Assembly: GCA_947373105.1 (NCBI GenBank)
Contig: CANBWK010000007.1
Location: 1-59,006, forward strand
Direction of reading: 5' to 3'
From: Comamonadaceae bacterium
GTDB taxonomy: Bacteria; Pseudomonadota; Gammaproteobacteria; Burkholderiales; Burkholderiaceae_C
DNA: 59,006 nucleotides
Shown: piece after piece, positions 44,855 through 53,078 of the stretch
Numbering within the stretch: the stretch's first letter is position 1
How the letters are laid out: each line of letters begins with the position of its first letter
Position numbers and translations under genes: made by a program
Notes under the pieces: generated by a model
Database searches by the model: none
What the model was told of the DNA's origin: nothing
What the model saw: the letters and a program-made list of their open reading frames with translations, nothing else

Positions 44855-46228
44855 TTATGAACTTCCAATGGCCGCAAGGAGCCGGTCGTGAATCCCGCCA
44901 AAACCGCCATTGCTCATGCACAGCAAATGATCGCCAGGCCGCACTTGTGCCAATACCTGCGCAATTGCCTCGTCAATGTTGGCACTCACTTTTGCGCGCT
45001 CTCCCATAGACATGAGTGCCGCAGCTGCATCCCAGTCCAGCCCACCCGAATGACAAAAGGCCAGGTCGGTTTCTGCCAGACTCCAAGGCAACTGGGATTT
45101 CATGGCGCCCAATTTCATGGTGTTGCTGCGAGGTTCAAAGATGGCCAGAATGCGTGCATGAGATCCGACCTGTCTGCGAAGGCCATTGACTGTGGTGCGG
45201 ATGGCTGTAGGGTGGTGTGCGAAGTCGTCATAGACCGTGACGCCTTTGACTGAACCCCGCACTTCCATTCTTCGTTTGACATTTTCAAAGCTGGACAGAG
45301 CCTGGGCGGACAAGGAGGGGTTGACGCCCACGTGCTCTGCGGCGGCCATGGCGGCCAAAGCATTGAGCTGATTATGAACACCACCGATACGCCATTGGAC
45401 TTTGGCGACCGATTGACCGCCGGAAAACACGTTGAATTCAGCAGGTTCGCCTTGGGCTACAAAGTCACTGACAGCCGATCCAAATGTACGTATTTCGCTC
45501 CAGCAGCCGAGAGCCAGCACGCGGGTAAGGCTTTCTTCCAGCCCATTAAGGACCAAGCGTCCTTTGCTGGGGACGGTACGAACCAGGTGATGAAATTGCC
45601 TTTCGATGGCAGCCAGGTCGTCAAAGATGTCGGCGTGGTCGAACTCGAGGTTATTCAAAATAACTGTGCGGGGGCGGTAGTGGACGAACTTGCTGCGTTT
45701 GTCAAAAAAGGCAGTGTCGTATTCGTCGGCCTCAATGACAAAATACTGACCACCTCCCAAACGGGCCGACACGCCAAAGTTCAGCGGAACCCCACCCACC
45801 AAAAATCCGGGTTCAAGTCCGGCTTGTTCGAGGATCCATGACAACATGGAGGTGGTGGTCGTTTTGCCATGGGTACCCGCCACCGCCAACACATGCCGAC
45901 TTTGAAGCACGTGCTCTGCAAGCCATTGCGGTCCGCTGGTGTAGCGCGCGCCGGCGTCCAGAATGGCCTCCATCAGAGGAAATTTGGGAGAGCCGTCCTT
46001 CAGGTGGGCACGGCTGACCACGTTACCGATCACGTACATGTCAGGTTTGAGGCTCATTTGATCGGCGTTAAAGCCTTCAATCAAATCAATACCCAAAGCC
46101 CTGAGTTGGTCACTCATCGGGGGGTAAACGCCGGTATCGCAACCGGTGACTTGATGGCCCGCTTCTCGTGCCAAGGCGGCCAATCCTCCCATGAAGGTGC
46201 CGCAAATACCTAAAATATGAATGTGCAT
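44855..46228 (-). CDS. mpl: murein tripeptide ligase Mpl
   Basis: Mpl joins recovered L-Ala-gamma-D-Glu-meso-DAP tripeptide to UDP-MurNAc, recycling peptidoglycan. The protein has about 457 residues starting MHIHILGICGTFMGG at ATG 46228 (46234 is also possible); the much longer reading to 46450 overlaps the divergent gene and has no family support. Motifs are the ATP loop [28 protein letters not shown] and DDFAHHPTAI. It resembles MurC but has the Mpl N-terminus. It is consistent with the meso-DAP wall made by the dcw cluster here. Confidence 0.95.
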   Translation of the reverse strand: MHIHILGICGTFMGGLAALAREAGHQVTGCDTGVYPPMSDQLRALGIDLIEGFNADQMSLKPDMYVIGNVVSRAHLKDGSPKFPLMEAILDAGARYTSGPQWLAEHVLQSRHVLAVAGTHGKTTTTSMLSWILEQAGLEPGFLVGGVPLNFGVSARLGGGQYFVIEADEYDTAFFDKRSKFVHYRPRTVILNNLEFDHADIFDDLAAIERQFHHLVRTVPSKGRLVLNGLEESLTRVLALGCWSEIRTFGSAVSDFVAQGEPAEFNVFSGGQSVAKVQWRIGGVHNQLNALAAMAAAEHVGVNPSLSAQALSSFENVKRRMEVRGSVKGVTVYDDFAHHPTAIRTTVNGLRRQVGSHARILAIFEPRSNTMKLGAMKSQLPWSLAETDLAFCHSGGLDWDAAAALMSMGERAKVSANIDEAIAQVLAQVRPGDHLLCMSNGGFGGIHDRLLAAIGSS

Positions 46229-46264
46229 GGACATCGATTTTAGGCGTACTGCCTGCATGGGGTG

Positions 46265-46270
46265 CACAAT
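46265..46270 (+). promoter_or_regulatory. possible -10 for the nucleotidyltransferase-like gene
   Basis: CACAAT ends 7 nt before ATG 46278. It matches TATAAT at four of six positions, so this is the weakest of the leaderless-type sites listed. Confidence 0.25.
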
Positions 46271-46277
46271 TCGTGGC

Positions 46278-46904
46278 ATGGACGAATTGATGCAAGAAAT
46301 CGCCGCATGCGCCGCCCGTCTGGTGGTCGAAGAAGGCTTGGAATATGGCCCTGCCAAGCGCAGAGCGGTCAAAACGATGCGCCTGCCACAGCGCGCTGCG
46401 CTGCCAAACAACGATTTGATTGAGCAACACGTATTCGAATACATAGACATGTTTTGCGCCGAGACGCAACCGCAAGAGTTGTTGGCTTTGCGTCGTCATG
46501 CCTTGCAATGGATGGGGCGACTCCAGGAGTTCCGACCGTACCTCTCCGGCGCTGTCTGGCGCGGCACGGCCACGCGACTCTCGGATATTTACTTGCAACT
46601 GTTCTGTGATGACCCAAAATCGACAGAAATCGCTTTGCTCAATATGAATCTATCCTATGACGTAACCACGGTGAAGGGCTTTCAGGGTGAAGCGGTGGAC
46701 GCCCTAAGTCTGCACAGTGTGTGCCCAGAATTGGAAGAGGATATTGGCATTCACCTCATGATTTATGATCATGATGATGTGCGAGGGGCCTTGAAACGGG
46801 ATGAGAAGGGCCGTTCTGTACGCGGTGATTTGTCTGCGTTAAAGAAATTGATTGAAGACGGATGTGGACATGAAGACGTTAGAAGATATGAAAATAAACG
46901 GTAA
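46278..46904 (+). CDS. nucleotidyltransferase-like protein of unknown function
   Basis: This 208-residue protein has no domain I can name with certainty. Residues 95-125 (SGAVWRGTATRLSDIYLQLF and then DDPKSTEIALL) recall the minimal nucleotidyltransferase pattern of a Gly-rich turn followed by acidic residues, and the rest is mostly helical. The N-terminal YGPAKRRAVKTM is basic and may bind nucleic acid. It is divergent from mpl and overlaps the TlpA-like gene downstream by about 35 bp, suggesting coupled expression. The start at 46278 (MDELMQEIAA) is preferred over 46221, which would run into mpl. Confidence 0.7.
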   Translation: MDELMQEIAACAARLVVEEGLEYGPAKRRAVKTMRLPQRAALPNNDLIEQHVFEYIDMFCAETQPQELLALRRHALQWMGRLQEFRPYLSGAVWRGTATRLSDIYLQLFCDDPKSTEIALLNMNLSYDVTTVKGFQGEAVDALSLHSVCPELEEDIGIHLMIYDHDDVRGALKRDEKGRSVRGDLSALKKLIEDGCGHEDVRRYENKR

Positions 46905-47433
46905 AGTTGAATTTAGGCGACGTATTTTGTTTTCTTCAGTTGCACTCGCTGCTGGCTTGTCGGGTGCCGGCTGGGCGTGGTGGCGATCAATGCCTCAGCC
47001 TGGATTGCCTCCGGATGTTCAAGCTTTTTGGGGGATGAGCTTTGAAAAACCAGACGGAGGTGAGCTTTCTATACAGAGCTTCAAGGGCCGCCCTTTGTTG
47101 GTGAATTTTTGGGCCACATGGTGCCCCCCTTGTATCGAAGAACTTCCTTTATTAGAGTCTATTTGGATAAAAAATGATCCTAAATATCTCCAAGTTCTAG
47201 GACTTGCTGTAGATCAACCGAGTTCAGTCCGGCAGTTTCTGGCGCGGCATCCCTTGACTTTCCCGATGGGCTTGGCCGGATTGAACGGCACCGAGTTAGG
47301 GCGCAGCTTGGGTAACAGCGTGAATGCGTTGCCATACAGCGTTCTTTTTAACTCGGATGGCCGCATGATTGCTCAAAAAATGGGCAAACTCGAAGCTGTT
47401 GACTTGGCTGAATGGCTGAAAAACCTGAAATAG
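46870..47433 (+). CDS. TlpA/ResA-family membrane-anchored thioredoxin
   Basis: The protein has about 187 residues: an N-terminal basic stretch and a membrane anchor (ILFSSVALAAGLSGAGWAWW), then a periplasmic thioredoxin-like domain. The active site WCPPC lies in NFWATWCPPCIEELPLL near residue 85, and the cis-Pro is in NALPYSVLFN. This is the TlpA/ResA/CcmG type, which delivers reducing equivalents to periplasmic proteins such as apocytochromes. A CcsA-like gene lies at 56748, but they are not linked. Starts at 46870 or 46888 are both possible; either overlaps the preceding gene. Confidence 0.85.
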   Translation: MKTLEDMKINGKVEFRRRILFSSVALAAGLSGAGWAWWRSMPQPGLPPDVQAFWGMSFEKPDGGELSIQSFKGRPLLVNFWATWCPPCIEELPLLESIWIKNDPKYLQVLGLAVDQPSSVRQFLARHPLTFPMGLAGLNGTELGRSLGNSVNALPYSVLFNSDGRMIAQKMGKLEAVDLAEWLKNLK

Positions 47434-47570
47434 TGTGTTTAAGCATTTTGATTTTATTTTTTTGAGCAGTCAGATTGAGCTAATAAAAGCAATATCCCTT
47501 CAAATGGGGGTAAATTGATGTTAATTTAGTGTAAATTCCAGCTTTTACGTTTGCTTATGCGGGAGATCTT

Positions 47571-48023
47571 ATGGATTTGCGAAAACTCAAAACCTTGATT
47601 GACTTGGTGTCTGATTCCAATGTGTCGGAACTTGAAATCACTGAAGCCGAAGGCAAAGTACGTATTGTCAAAAGCATGCCACAAGCCACCCAGATGCCAC
47701 TGAATGCGGTTCAGTATGCGGCAGCACCTTCGCCGGTTGCAGCAGCCCCCGTTGCTGATGTCGTTGCAGCGGCACCCGAAGTTGCCTCTGGACATACCGT
47801 CAAATCCCCCATGGTTGGAACCTTCTACCGTTCAGCCAGCCCTGGGGCCGCTTCATTTGTAGAGATCGGGTCGGTTGTCAAAGAAGGCGACACACTTTGC
47901 ATCATTGAAGCGATGAAGATTTTGAACGAAATTGAATCCGATAAGTCCGGCAGGGTTGCGAAGATATTGTGTGAGAACGGGCAGGCTGTGGAATACGGAC
48001 AGCCCATGTTCATAATCGAATAA
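47571..48023 (+). CDS. accB: biotin carboxyl carrier protein of acetyl-CoA carboxylase
   Basis: AccB carries the biotin that shuttles CO2 between AccC and the carboxyltransferase in fatty acid synthesis. The protein has 150 residues. An N-terminal helical segment and an Ala/Pro-rich linker (about residues 45-72) precede the biotinyl domain, with the biotinylated Lys116 in [10 protein letters not shown]; most homologues have EAMKLMNEIE, so two residues differ here. GGGAGA lies before the ATG. The 137-bp gap upstream is AT-rich and probably holds the accBC promoter. Confidence 0.97.
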   Translation: MDLRKLKTLIDLVSDSNVSELEITEAEGKVRIVKSMPQATQMPLNAVQYAAAPSPVAAAPVADVVAAAPEVASGHTVKSPMVGTFYRSASPGAASFVEIGSVVKEGDTLCIIEAMKILNEIESDKSGRVAKILCENGQAVEYGQPMFIIE

Positions 48024-48040
48024 CCCAGCACGGGGATTGC

Positions 48041-49390
48041 ATGTTCAAGAAAATTTTGGTGGCCAACCGTGGCGAAATCGCTTTGCGTATCCAGCGTGCT
48101 TGCCGCGAATTGGGAATCAAAGCGGTCATGGTCTATTCAGAGGCCGATCGAGAAGCCAAGTATGTGAAGCTCGCTGAAGAAGCCGTGTGTATCGGACCCG
48201 CCCCTTCAGGCCTGAGTTACCTCAATATGCCGGCAATCATTTCGGCCGCTGAGGTGACCGATGCCGAAGCGATTCATCCAGGGTATGGCTTTTTGAGTGA
48301 GAACGCGGACTTTGCAGAGCGCGTTGAAAAAAGTGGTTTCCAGTTCATTGGGCCCTCGCCTGAGTCCATTCGCATCATGGGTGACAAAGTCTCTGCCAAG
48401 CAAGCCATGATTCGTGCAGGTGTGCCCTGCGTGCCCGGCTCAGAGGGAGAGTTACCCGATGACCCAGCACAGATTAGGCGCATTGCGAAAAGTGTGGGTT
48501 ATCCCGTCATCATCAAAGCCGCTGGCGGCGGTGGTGGCCGTGGCATGCGCGTGGTGCACACTGAAGCCGCCTTGATTAACGCGGTGCAAATGACCAAAGC
48601 TGAGGCGGGTGCCGCATTCAACAACCCCGCGGTGTACATGGAAAAGTACCTGCAGAATCCGCGTCACATTGAAATTCAAATTCTGGCCGACAAGCACCGT
48701 AATGCGGTCTACTTGGGCGAGCGTGATTGCTCCATGCAGCGTCGCCATCAGAAAGTGATCGAGGAGGCGCCAGCCCCTGGAATCCCACGTAAATTGATTG
48801 ACAAGATTGGTGAGCGCTGTGTGGCGGCTTGTAAGAAGATCAATTACCGTGGTGCTGGAACGTTCGAGTTTTTGTACGAAAACGGCGAGTTCTATTTCAT
48901 TGAAATGAACACGCGCGTGCAAGTTGAGCACCCGGTGACCGAATGGATCACGGGCGTGGACATTGTGAAAACCCAAATCATGGTGGCGGCAGGAGAAAAG
49001 TTGCCATTCACGCAAAAGCAAATCCAAATTCGTGGCCACGCGGTTGAATGCCGAATCAACGCTGAAGATCCTTACAAATTTGTCCCTTCACCCGGGCGAA
49101 TTACCTTATGGCATGCGCCAGGTGGGCCGGGGGTGCGTGTGGACTCTCATGTTTATCACAACTACTTTGTGCCACCGAATTACGATTCAATGATTGGCAA
49201 AATCATTGTCCATGGCGATACCCGAGAGCAAGCCATAGCCCGTATGCAAACGGCTTTGGCTGAAACCGTGGTCGAGGGCATCAGCACCAATATTCCATTG
49301 CACCGTGAGTTGATGGTGGATGCCAAGTTCATGGCCGGTGGTACCAATATTCATTATTTGGAAGAGTGGCTCAGCCACCATAAGCGCTGA
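48041..49390 (+). CDS. accC: biotin carboxylase subunit of acetyl-CoA carboxylase
   Basis: AccC is an ATP-grasp enzyme that carboxylates biotin on AccB with bicarbonate and ATP. The protein has 449 residues, the normal length. The N-terminal [16 protein letters not shown], glycine-rich ATP loop [12 protein letters not shown] near residue 159, the [17 protein letters not shown] segment and the catalytic [16 protein letters not shown] are all present. It follows accB after 17 bp with a GGGG Shine-Dalgarno sequence, and prmA follows after 2 bp. Confidence 0.98.
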   Translation: MFKKILVANRGEIALRIQRACRELGIKAVMVYSEADREAKYVKLAEEAVCIGPAPSGLSYLNMPAIISAAEVTDAEAIHPGYGFLSENADFAERVEKSGFQFIGPSPESIRIMGDKVSAKQAMIRAGVPCVPGSEGELPDDPAQIRRIAKSVGYPVIIKAAGGGGGRGMRVVHTEAALINAVQMTKAEAGAAFNNPAVYMEKYLQNPRHIEIQILADKHRNAVYLGERDCSMQRRHQKVIEEAPAPGIPRKLIDKIGERCVAACKKINYRGAGTFEFLYENGEFYFIEMNTRVQVEHPVTEWITGVDIVKTQIMVAAGEKLPFTQKQIQIRGHAVECRINAEDPYKFVPSPGRITLWHAPGGPGVRVDSHVYHNYFVPPNYDSMIGKIIVHGDTREQAIARMQTALAETVVEGISTNIPLHRELMVDAKFMAGGTNIHYLEEWLSHHKR

Positions 49391-49392
49391 CC

Positions 49393-50289
49393 ATGTTTGA
49401 GTTGTGCTTATTGTGTCCGGAAGACCGCGTAGAGGTTTTGAGTGATGCCTTGGAGACCTTGGAGGCTCTGAGCGTATCGGTGGAAGATGCGGATGCTGAA
49501 ACTGAAGCCGAGCAAGCCTTGTTTGGCGAGCCCGGCATGCCAGCCCCCAAAGATGGCTGGCAAAGATCGCGCATAGTGGCACTTTTTCAAGAGGAATTGG
49601 AGGCACGAGAAGCTGCCCGATTGCTGTCAGCGCAAGATTTTTTCGAAGGCTGCCAAGTTGTGGCTGTTGTGGCGGTGGCCGATCAGGATTGGGTTCGTTT
49701 GACGCAGTCGCAATTTTCGCCTGTGGAAATCACGTCCGATTTTTGGATCGTACCGACATGGCATGAACCACCTTCCCAAGCAAAACAGATGATCCGATTG
49801 GATCCTGGATTGGCGTTTGGAACCGGCACGCATCCCACTACACGCATGTGTTTGCGATGGATTGCTTCACACCCTGTTGCTGGTCAGCGTGTACTTGATT
49901 ACGGTTGTGGTTCCGGCATTTTGGCTATCGGTGCTGCCAAGTATGGTGCAACCAACATTGACGCAGTGGATATTGACACCGCTGCCGTTGAGTCAACAGT
50001 ACTCAATGCCCAGGCAAATCACGTCAACCTGAATGCCGGTTTGCCTGATCTGGCCAAGGGTCTTTATGGGACCGTTTTGGCAAACATTCTGGCCACCCCG
50101 CTCAAGGTATTAGCCCCCTTGCTTTGCGCGCATGTGGAGGCGGGCGGCGCTTTGGTTTTGGCTGGAATTTTGGAGCGACAGGCTGACGAGCTCAAGCAAG
50201 CTTATGCGCCTTATTTGTCACTCCAAGTGAGTGATACGCAAGAAGGTTGGATCTTGATGACGGCGATGGCCAAATCATCCATGGCCTGA
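49393..50289 (+). CDS. prmA: ribosomal protein L11 methyltransferase PrmA
   Basis: PrmA trimethylates lysines and the N-terminus of ribosomal protein L11. The protein has 298 residues: an N-terminal L11-binding domain and a Rossmann SAM domain with LDPGLAFGTGTHPTTRM, VLDYGCGSGILAIGAAKYGA and LANILATPLKVLAP. It follows accC by 2 bp, an arrangement common in betaproteobacteria, and is probably part of the accBC transcript. Confidence 0.96.
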   Translation: MFELCLLCPEDRVEVLSDALETLEALSVSVEDADAETEAEQALFGEPGMPAPKDGWQRSRIVALFQEELEAREAARLLSAQDFFEGCQVVAVVAVADQDWVRLTQSQFSPVEITSDFWIVPTWHEPPSQAKQMIRLDPGLAFGTGTHPTTRMCLRWIASHPVAGQRVLDYGCGSGILAIGAAKYGATNIDAVDIDTAAVESTVLNAQANHVNLNAGLPDLAKGLYGTVLANILATPLKVLAPLLCAHVEAGGALVLAGILERQADELKQAYAPYLSLQVSDTQEGWILMTAMAKSSMA

Positions 50290-50290
50290 T

Positions 50291-50296
50291 TACAAT
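50291..50296 (+). promoter_or_regulatory. -10 element of a predicted leaderless transcript (zinc-ribbon protein)
   Basis: TACAAT ends exactly 6 nt before ATG 50303, directly after the prmA stop. No -35 at standard distance is visible. Confidence 0.5.
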
Positions 50297-50302
50297 CAGT
50301 GC

Positions 50303-51028
50303 ATGAGCCTGATCACCCGGTGCCCCCAATGCGCTACCCTATTCAAGGTTGAGCCTGTTGAGCTTTCAGTTGCTCAAGGTTGGGTTCGTTGCGGCCAATG
50401 TGACCATGTATTTGACGGCTATGTGACTGTTGTCAGCCTTCCCGCGCTTGGGCCCATTCTGAGACCAGAGCCCCAATTTGATGCTTTGCGGATCGACTTG
50501 GATGACTTGCTGCTTCGCGAAGATGCAGACGCAGTGGAACCACCGCGATCCGTTCAATCGATACAACCCACCAGGCCCTGGCTCAATAAGTTTTACATCA
50601 TCTTATTGGTTCTGGGTGTGTGTGGACAGGCGATCAGTTATGGACGGCATGAACTCGCTGCCCGAATGCCCTCTTTAGGCCCAGTTCTCAACGCAACCTG
50701 CGTTGCGTTTCAATGCGCCCTGGACCCCCTGCGTCGACTGGAAGGCATGGTGATCGATGGCTCAAGCTTTGCTCCCGCTGATACTGGATTTGTTTTGAAT
50801 CTGACCCTGAGAAACTCAGAGGATGTTCCGTTGGCAATGACCTCCTTGGAATTAACTTTAACGGATGCGAAAGATCACGCCATCATTCGCCGCGTGCTGA
50901 ACCCTTCTGAGATGGGTGCGCCATCAATCATGGAGTCTGGCAAGGTTTGGAATGGCACTCTGGCGATCGAGCCCCTCTACACAACCGCAGATATCGCGGG
51001 CTATCGGCTCTACAGCTTTTATCCTTAA
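50303..51028 (+). CDS. zinc-ribbon DUF3426 membrane protein
   Basis: This 241-residue protein begins with an MJ0042-type zinc ribbon (CPQC near residue 8 and CGQC near residue 32). A cytoplasmic linker rich in acidic residues is followed by one membrane helix (FYIILLVLGVCGQAISYG, near residue 105) and an extracytoplasmic DUF3426 domain (FVLNLTLRNSEDVPLAM). Its role is not known. It follows prmA with a 13-bp gap and is closed by a strong terminator. Confidence 0.88.
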   Translation: MSLITRCPQCATLFKVEPVELSVAQGWVRCGQCDHVFDGYVTVVSLPALGPILRPEPQFDALRIDLDDLLLREDADAVEPPRSVQSIQPTRPWLNKFYIILLVLGVCGQAISYGRHELAARMPSLGPVLNATCVAFQCALDPLRRLEGMVIDGSSFAPADTGFVLNLTLRNSEDVPLAMTSLELTLTDAKDHAIIRRVLNPSEMGAPSIMESGKVWNGTLAIEPLYTTADIAGYRLYSFYP

Positions 51029-51055
51029 AGCATCTATTTTTGAGCGCGTCATAAA

Positions 51056-51085
51056 AAAACCCGATGCGTTGCCGCATCGGGTTTT
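51056..51085. terminator. bidirectional terminator
   Basis: AAAACCCGATGCG (51056-51068) pairs with CGCATCGGGTTTT (51073-51085) over a 4-nt loop. It lies between the convergent zinc-ribbon gene and the histone-like gene, and its A and T flanks suit both directions. Confidence 0.92.
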
Positions 51086-51112
51086 GCTTTGCACTTTTAA
51101 GGGTGCTGAACT

Positions 51113-51586
51113 TTAAGGCTTCGCGGCCGAAGGAAACGGCCAGGCAGCTTGAGGGTTCAAAGTGGTCTGCGCCGCAGGGGCAGCGGGTGCTTTGGCCGCC
51201 TTTTTAGGGGCAGGCTTTTTAGCCGCTTTCTTAGCAGCTGGTTTTTTAGCAGCTGGTTTCTTGGCGGCTGCTTTTTTAGCAGCTGGCTTTTTAGCGGCTA
51301 CAGCTTTTTTGGCTGGAGCAGCTTTTTTCGCGGCAGCTTTAGGCGCAGCTTTTTTAGCAGCTGGCTTTTTCGCTACTGGCTTTTTAGCGGCTACAGCTTT
51401 TTTGGCTGGAGCAGCTTTTTTAGCAGCTGGCTTTTTAGCAGCGACAGCTTTTTTGGCTGGAGCAGCTTTTTTAGCAGCTGGCTTTTTAGCGGCTACAGCT
51501 TTTTTGGCTGGAGCAGCTTTTTTAGCCGGAGCGGATTTCTTTGCGGGTGCAGCTTTTTTAGCTGCTACTTTTTTTGCAGTTGCCAT
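51113..51586 (-). CDS. histone H1-like Lys/Ala/Pro-rich DNA-binding protein
   Basis: The 157-residue protein is almost entirely Ala, Lys and Pro, arranged as KKAAPAKK and KKPAAKK repeats, with a short non-repetitive C-terminus (TTLNPQAAWPFPSAAKP). It resembles eukaryotic H1 tails, chlamydial HctB and the BpH1/H1-like proteins of betaproteobacteria, which bind and compact DNA without sequence specificity. A 17-residue unit, AAPAKKAVAAKKPAAKK, is repeated. GGAG precedes the ATG. The similar basic tail of the DksA in this window suggests a taste for such tails in this organism. Confidence 0.88.
   Translation of the reverse strand: MATAKKVAAKKAAPAKKSAPAKKAAPAKKAVAAKKPAAKKAAPAKKAVAAKKPAAKKAAPAKKAVAAKKPVAKKPAAKKAAPKAAAKKAAPAKKAVAAKKPAAKKAAAKKPAAKKPAAKKAAKKPAPKKAAKAPAAPAAQTTLNPQAAWPFPSAAKP
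51285..51515 (-). repeat. 51-bp tandem repeats in the histone-like gene
   Basis: Units of 51 bp encoding AAPAKKAVAAKKPAAKK occur three times in tandem, the third with a Val change, and a further copy follows after a degenerate spacer. Boundaries are approximate. Copy-number changes would keep the frame. Confidence 0.75.
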
Positions 51587-51660
51587 GGTTTATTCTCCTT
51601 GATCAAGTAGAAAAATCAACAGAGGGAAACGCTGGATGCCTGTTGGAGGGCATAAAGCGA

Positions 51661-51694
51661 TTCAAGGTGCTGGGGCAAGCCCCAACACCTTGAA
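51661..51694. other. 15-bp hairpin between nrdB and the histone-like gene
   Basis: Arms 51661-51675 and 51680-51694 pair over all positions except one C-A mismatch, with a CAAG loop. No uridine run follows on either strand, so it is not a standard terminator. It may stabilise the nrdB mRNA 3' end or act as a processing site. The rest of the 190-bp gap holds nothing that I recognise. Confidence 0.6.
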
Positions 51695-51776
51695 CACGGG
51701 AAAGCAACACACTCCAACCCCTTGAAAGGTTGCTCATGTGTTGCTGGTAAATAAAATGCATAAGTGTGAAGGACTT

Positions 51777-52916
51777 TCAATCCCAATCTAGGGCGCCGCC
51801 CGATTGGTATTCGATCACGCGGGTCTCGAAGAAATTACGTTCTTTCTTCAAGTCAATCATTTCGCTCATCCATGGGAATGGATTTTCTTCGTTCGGGAAC
51901 AAGGTTTCCAAACCAATTTGAGTGGCACGCCGGTTGGCAATGTAGCGCAAGTAGCCTTTGAACATGGATGCATTCATGCCCAGCACGCCGCGAGGCATGG
52001 TGTCTTCGGCATATTTGTATTCCAGTTCGACGGCCTTCATAAACAGGCCCTTGATTTCTTCCTTGAACTCCGATGTCCACAGCTGGGGATTTTCCAGCTT
52101 GACGGTGTTGATCAGGTCGATGCCGAAATTGCAATGCATAGACTCATCACGCAAAATGTACTGGTACTGCTCGGCAGCGCCCGTCATCTTGTTTTGGCGA
52201 CCCAAGGCCAAAATTTGTGTGAAGCCGACATAGAAAAACAAGCCTTCCATCAAGCATGCGAAAACGATCAATGACTTGAGTAGTGTTTGATCGTTTTCCA
52301 GCGTACCCGTATTGAAGTTAGGGTCCATGATCGCGTTGATGAAGGGGATCAGAAATTCATCTTTGTCGCGGATGGACTGAACTTCGTTGTAGGCGTTAAA
52401 GATTTCGCTCTCATCCAATCCCAGTGACTCCACGATGTACTGGTAGGCATGGGTGTGAATCGCTTCTTCAAAAGCCTGGCGCAATAAGAACTGACGGCAT
52501 TCGGGCGCAGTGATGTGACGGTAAGTGCCCAACACAATGTTGTTGGCTGCCAAGGAGTCAGCCGTCACAAAAAAGCCGAGGTTACGTTTGACAATGCGTC
52601 GTTCGTCTTCAGTCAGCCCATTAGGGTCTTTCCATAAAGCGATGTCACGGGTCATGTTCACTTCCTGCGGCATCCAATGGTTGGCGCAGGTGGCGAGGTA
52701 TTTTTCCCAGGCCCACTTGTATTTGAAGGGCACCAACTGATTCACATCAGTCTGGCCATTGATGATACGTTTGTCAGCCGCATTCATTCGGCGATAGGGT
52801 GCTGGGTTGGGTGCTGGGGACGCTGACGCTTCAGTGTTCATGACAGAACCACTGGCTGGGTAAGAAGGCACTGCACTGGGCACTGCTTGTTTAGATTGAT
52901 CGTCCCAAGACAACAT
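51777..52916 (-). CDS. nrdB: class Ia ribonucleotide reductase, beta subunit
   Basis: NrdB houses the di-iron centre and tyrosyl radical used by NrdA. The protein has about 379 residues from the ATG at 52916 (MLSWDD); an ATG 12 nt upstream is in frame but less likely. The metal ligand motifs are [14 protein letters not shown] (first half) and [14 protein letters not shown] (second half), and the [12 protein letters not shown] region also fits. The C-terminal tail SGGALDWD is short, as needed to bind NrdA. It lies 162 bp downstream of nrdA on the same strand. Confidence 0.97.
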   Translation of the reverse strand: MLSWDDQSKQAVPSAVPSYPASGSVMNTEASASPAPNPAPYRRMNAADKRIINGQTDVNQLVPFKYKWAWEKYLATCANHWMPQEVNMTRDIALWKDPNGLTEDERRIVKRNLGFFVTADSLAANNIVLGTYRHITAPECRQFLLRQAFEEAIHTHAYQYIVESLGLDESEIFNAYNEVQSIRDKDEFLIPFINAIMDPNFNTGTLENDQTLLKSLIVFACLMEGLFFYVGFTQILALGRQNKMTGAAEQYQYILRDESMHCNFGIDLINTVKLENPQLWTSEFKEEIKGLFMKAVELEYKYAEDTMPRGVLGMNASMFKGYLRYIANRRATQIGLETLFPNEENPFPWMSEMIDLKKERNFFETRVIEYQSGGALDWD

Positions 52917-53007
52917 AAAAAATTCCAATTCGCAAATTATGAAAGCATGTCAAAGAAAAGAAAAGAAGTGATTGACATTCGAGCTTTTTTCAATGACTAA
53001 GTGTTGT

Positions 53008-53055
53008 GCAATTGCATCGTATTGATGTTGTAGACACATCGATACGATGCATTGC
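53008..53055 (-). other. long hairpin in the nrdA-nrdB gap
   Basis: The left arm 53008-53028 and right arm 53036-53055 pair almost throughout, with one bulge and one wobble, over a 7-nt loop. No uridine run follows on the minus strand. It could be a partial terminator or a processing site that sets the NrdA to NrdB ratio. Confidence 0.6.
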
Positions 53056-53078
53056 AGTGACCGTTAAGAGATCACAAT

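Noticed and set aside
51162-51602. Long plus-strand frames antisense to the histone-like gene
   Set aside because: They are Phe/Ala/Ser/Gly repeats produced by reading the Lys/Ala repeat gene backwards.
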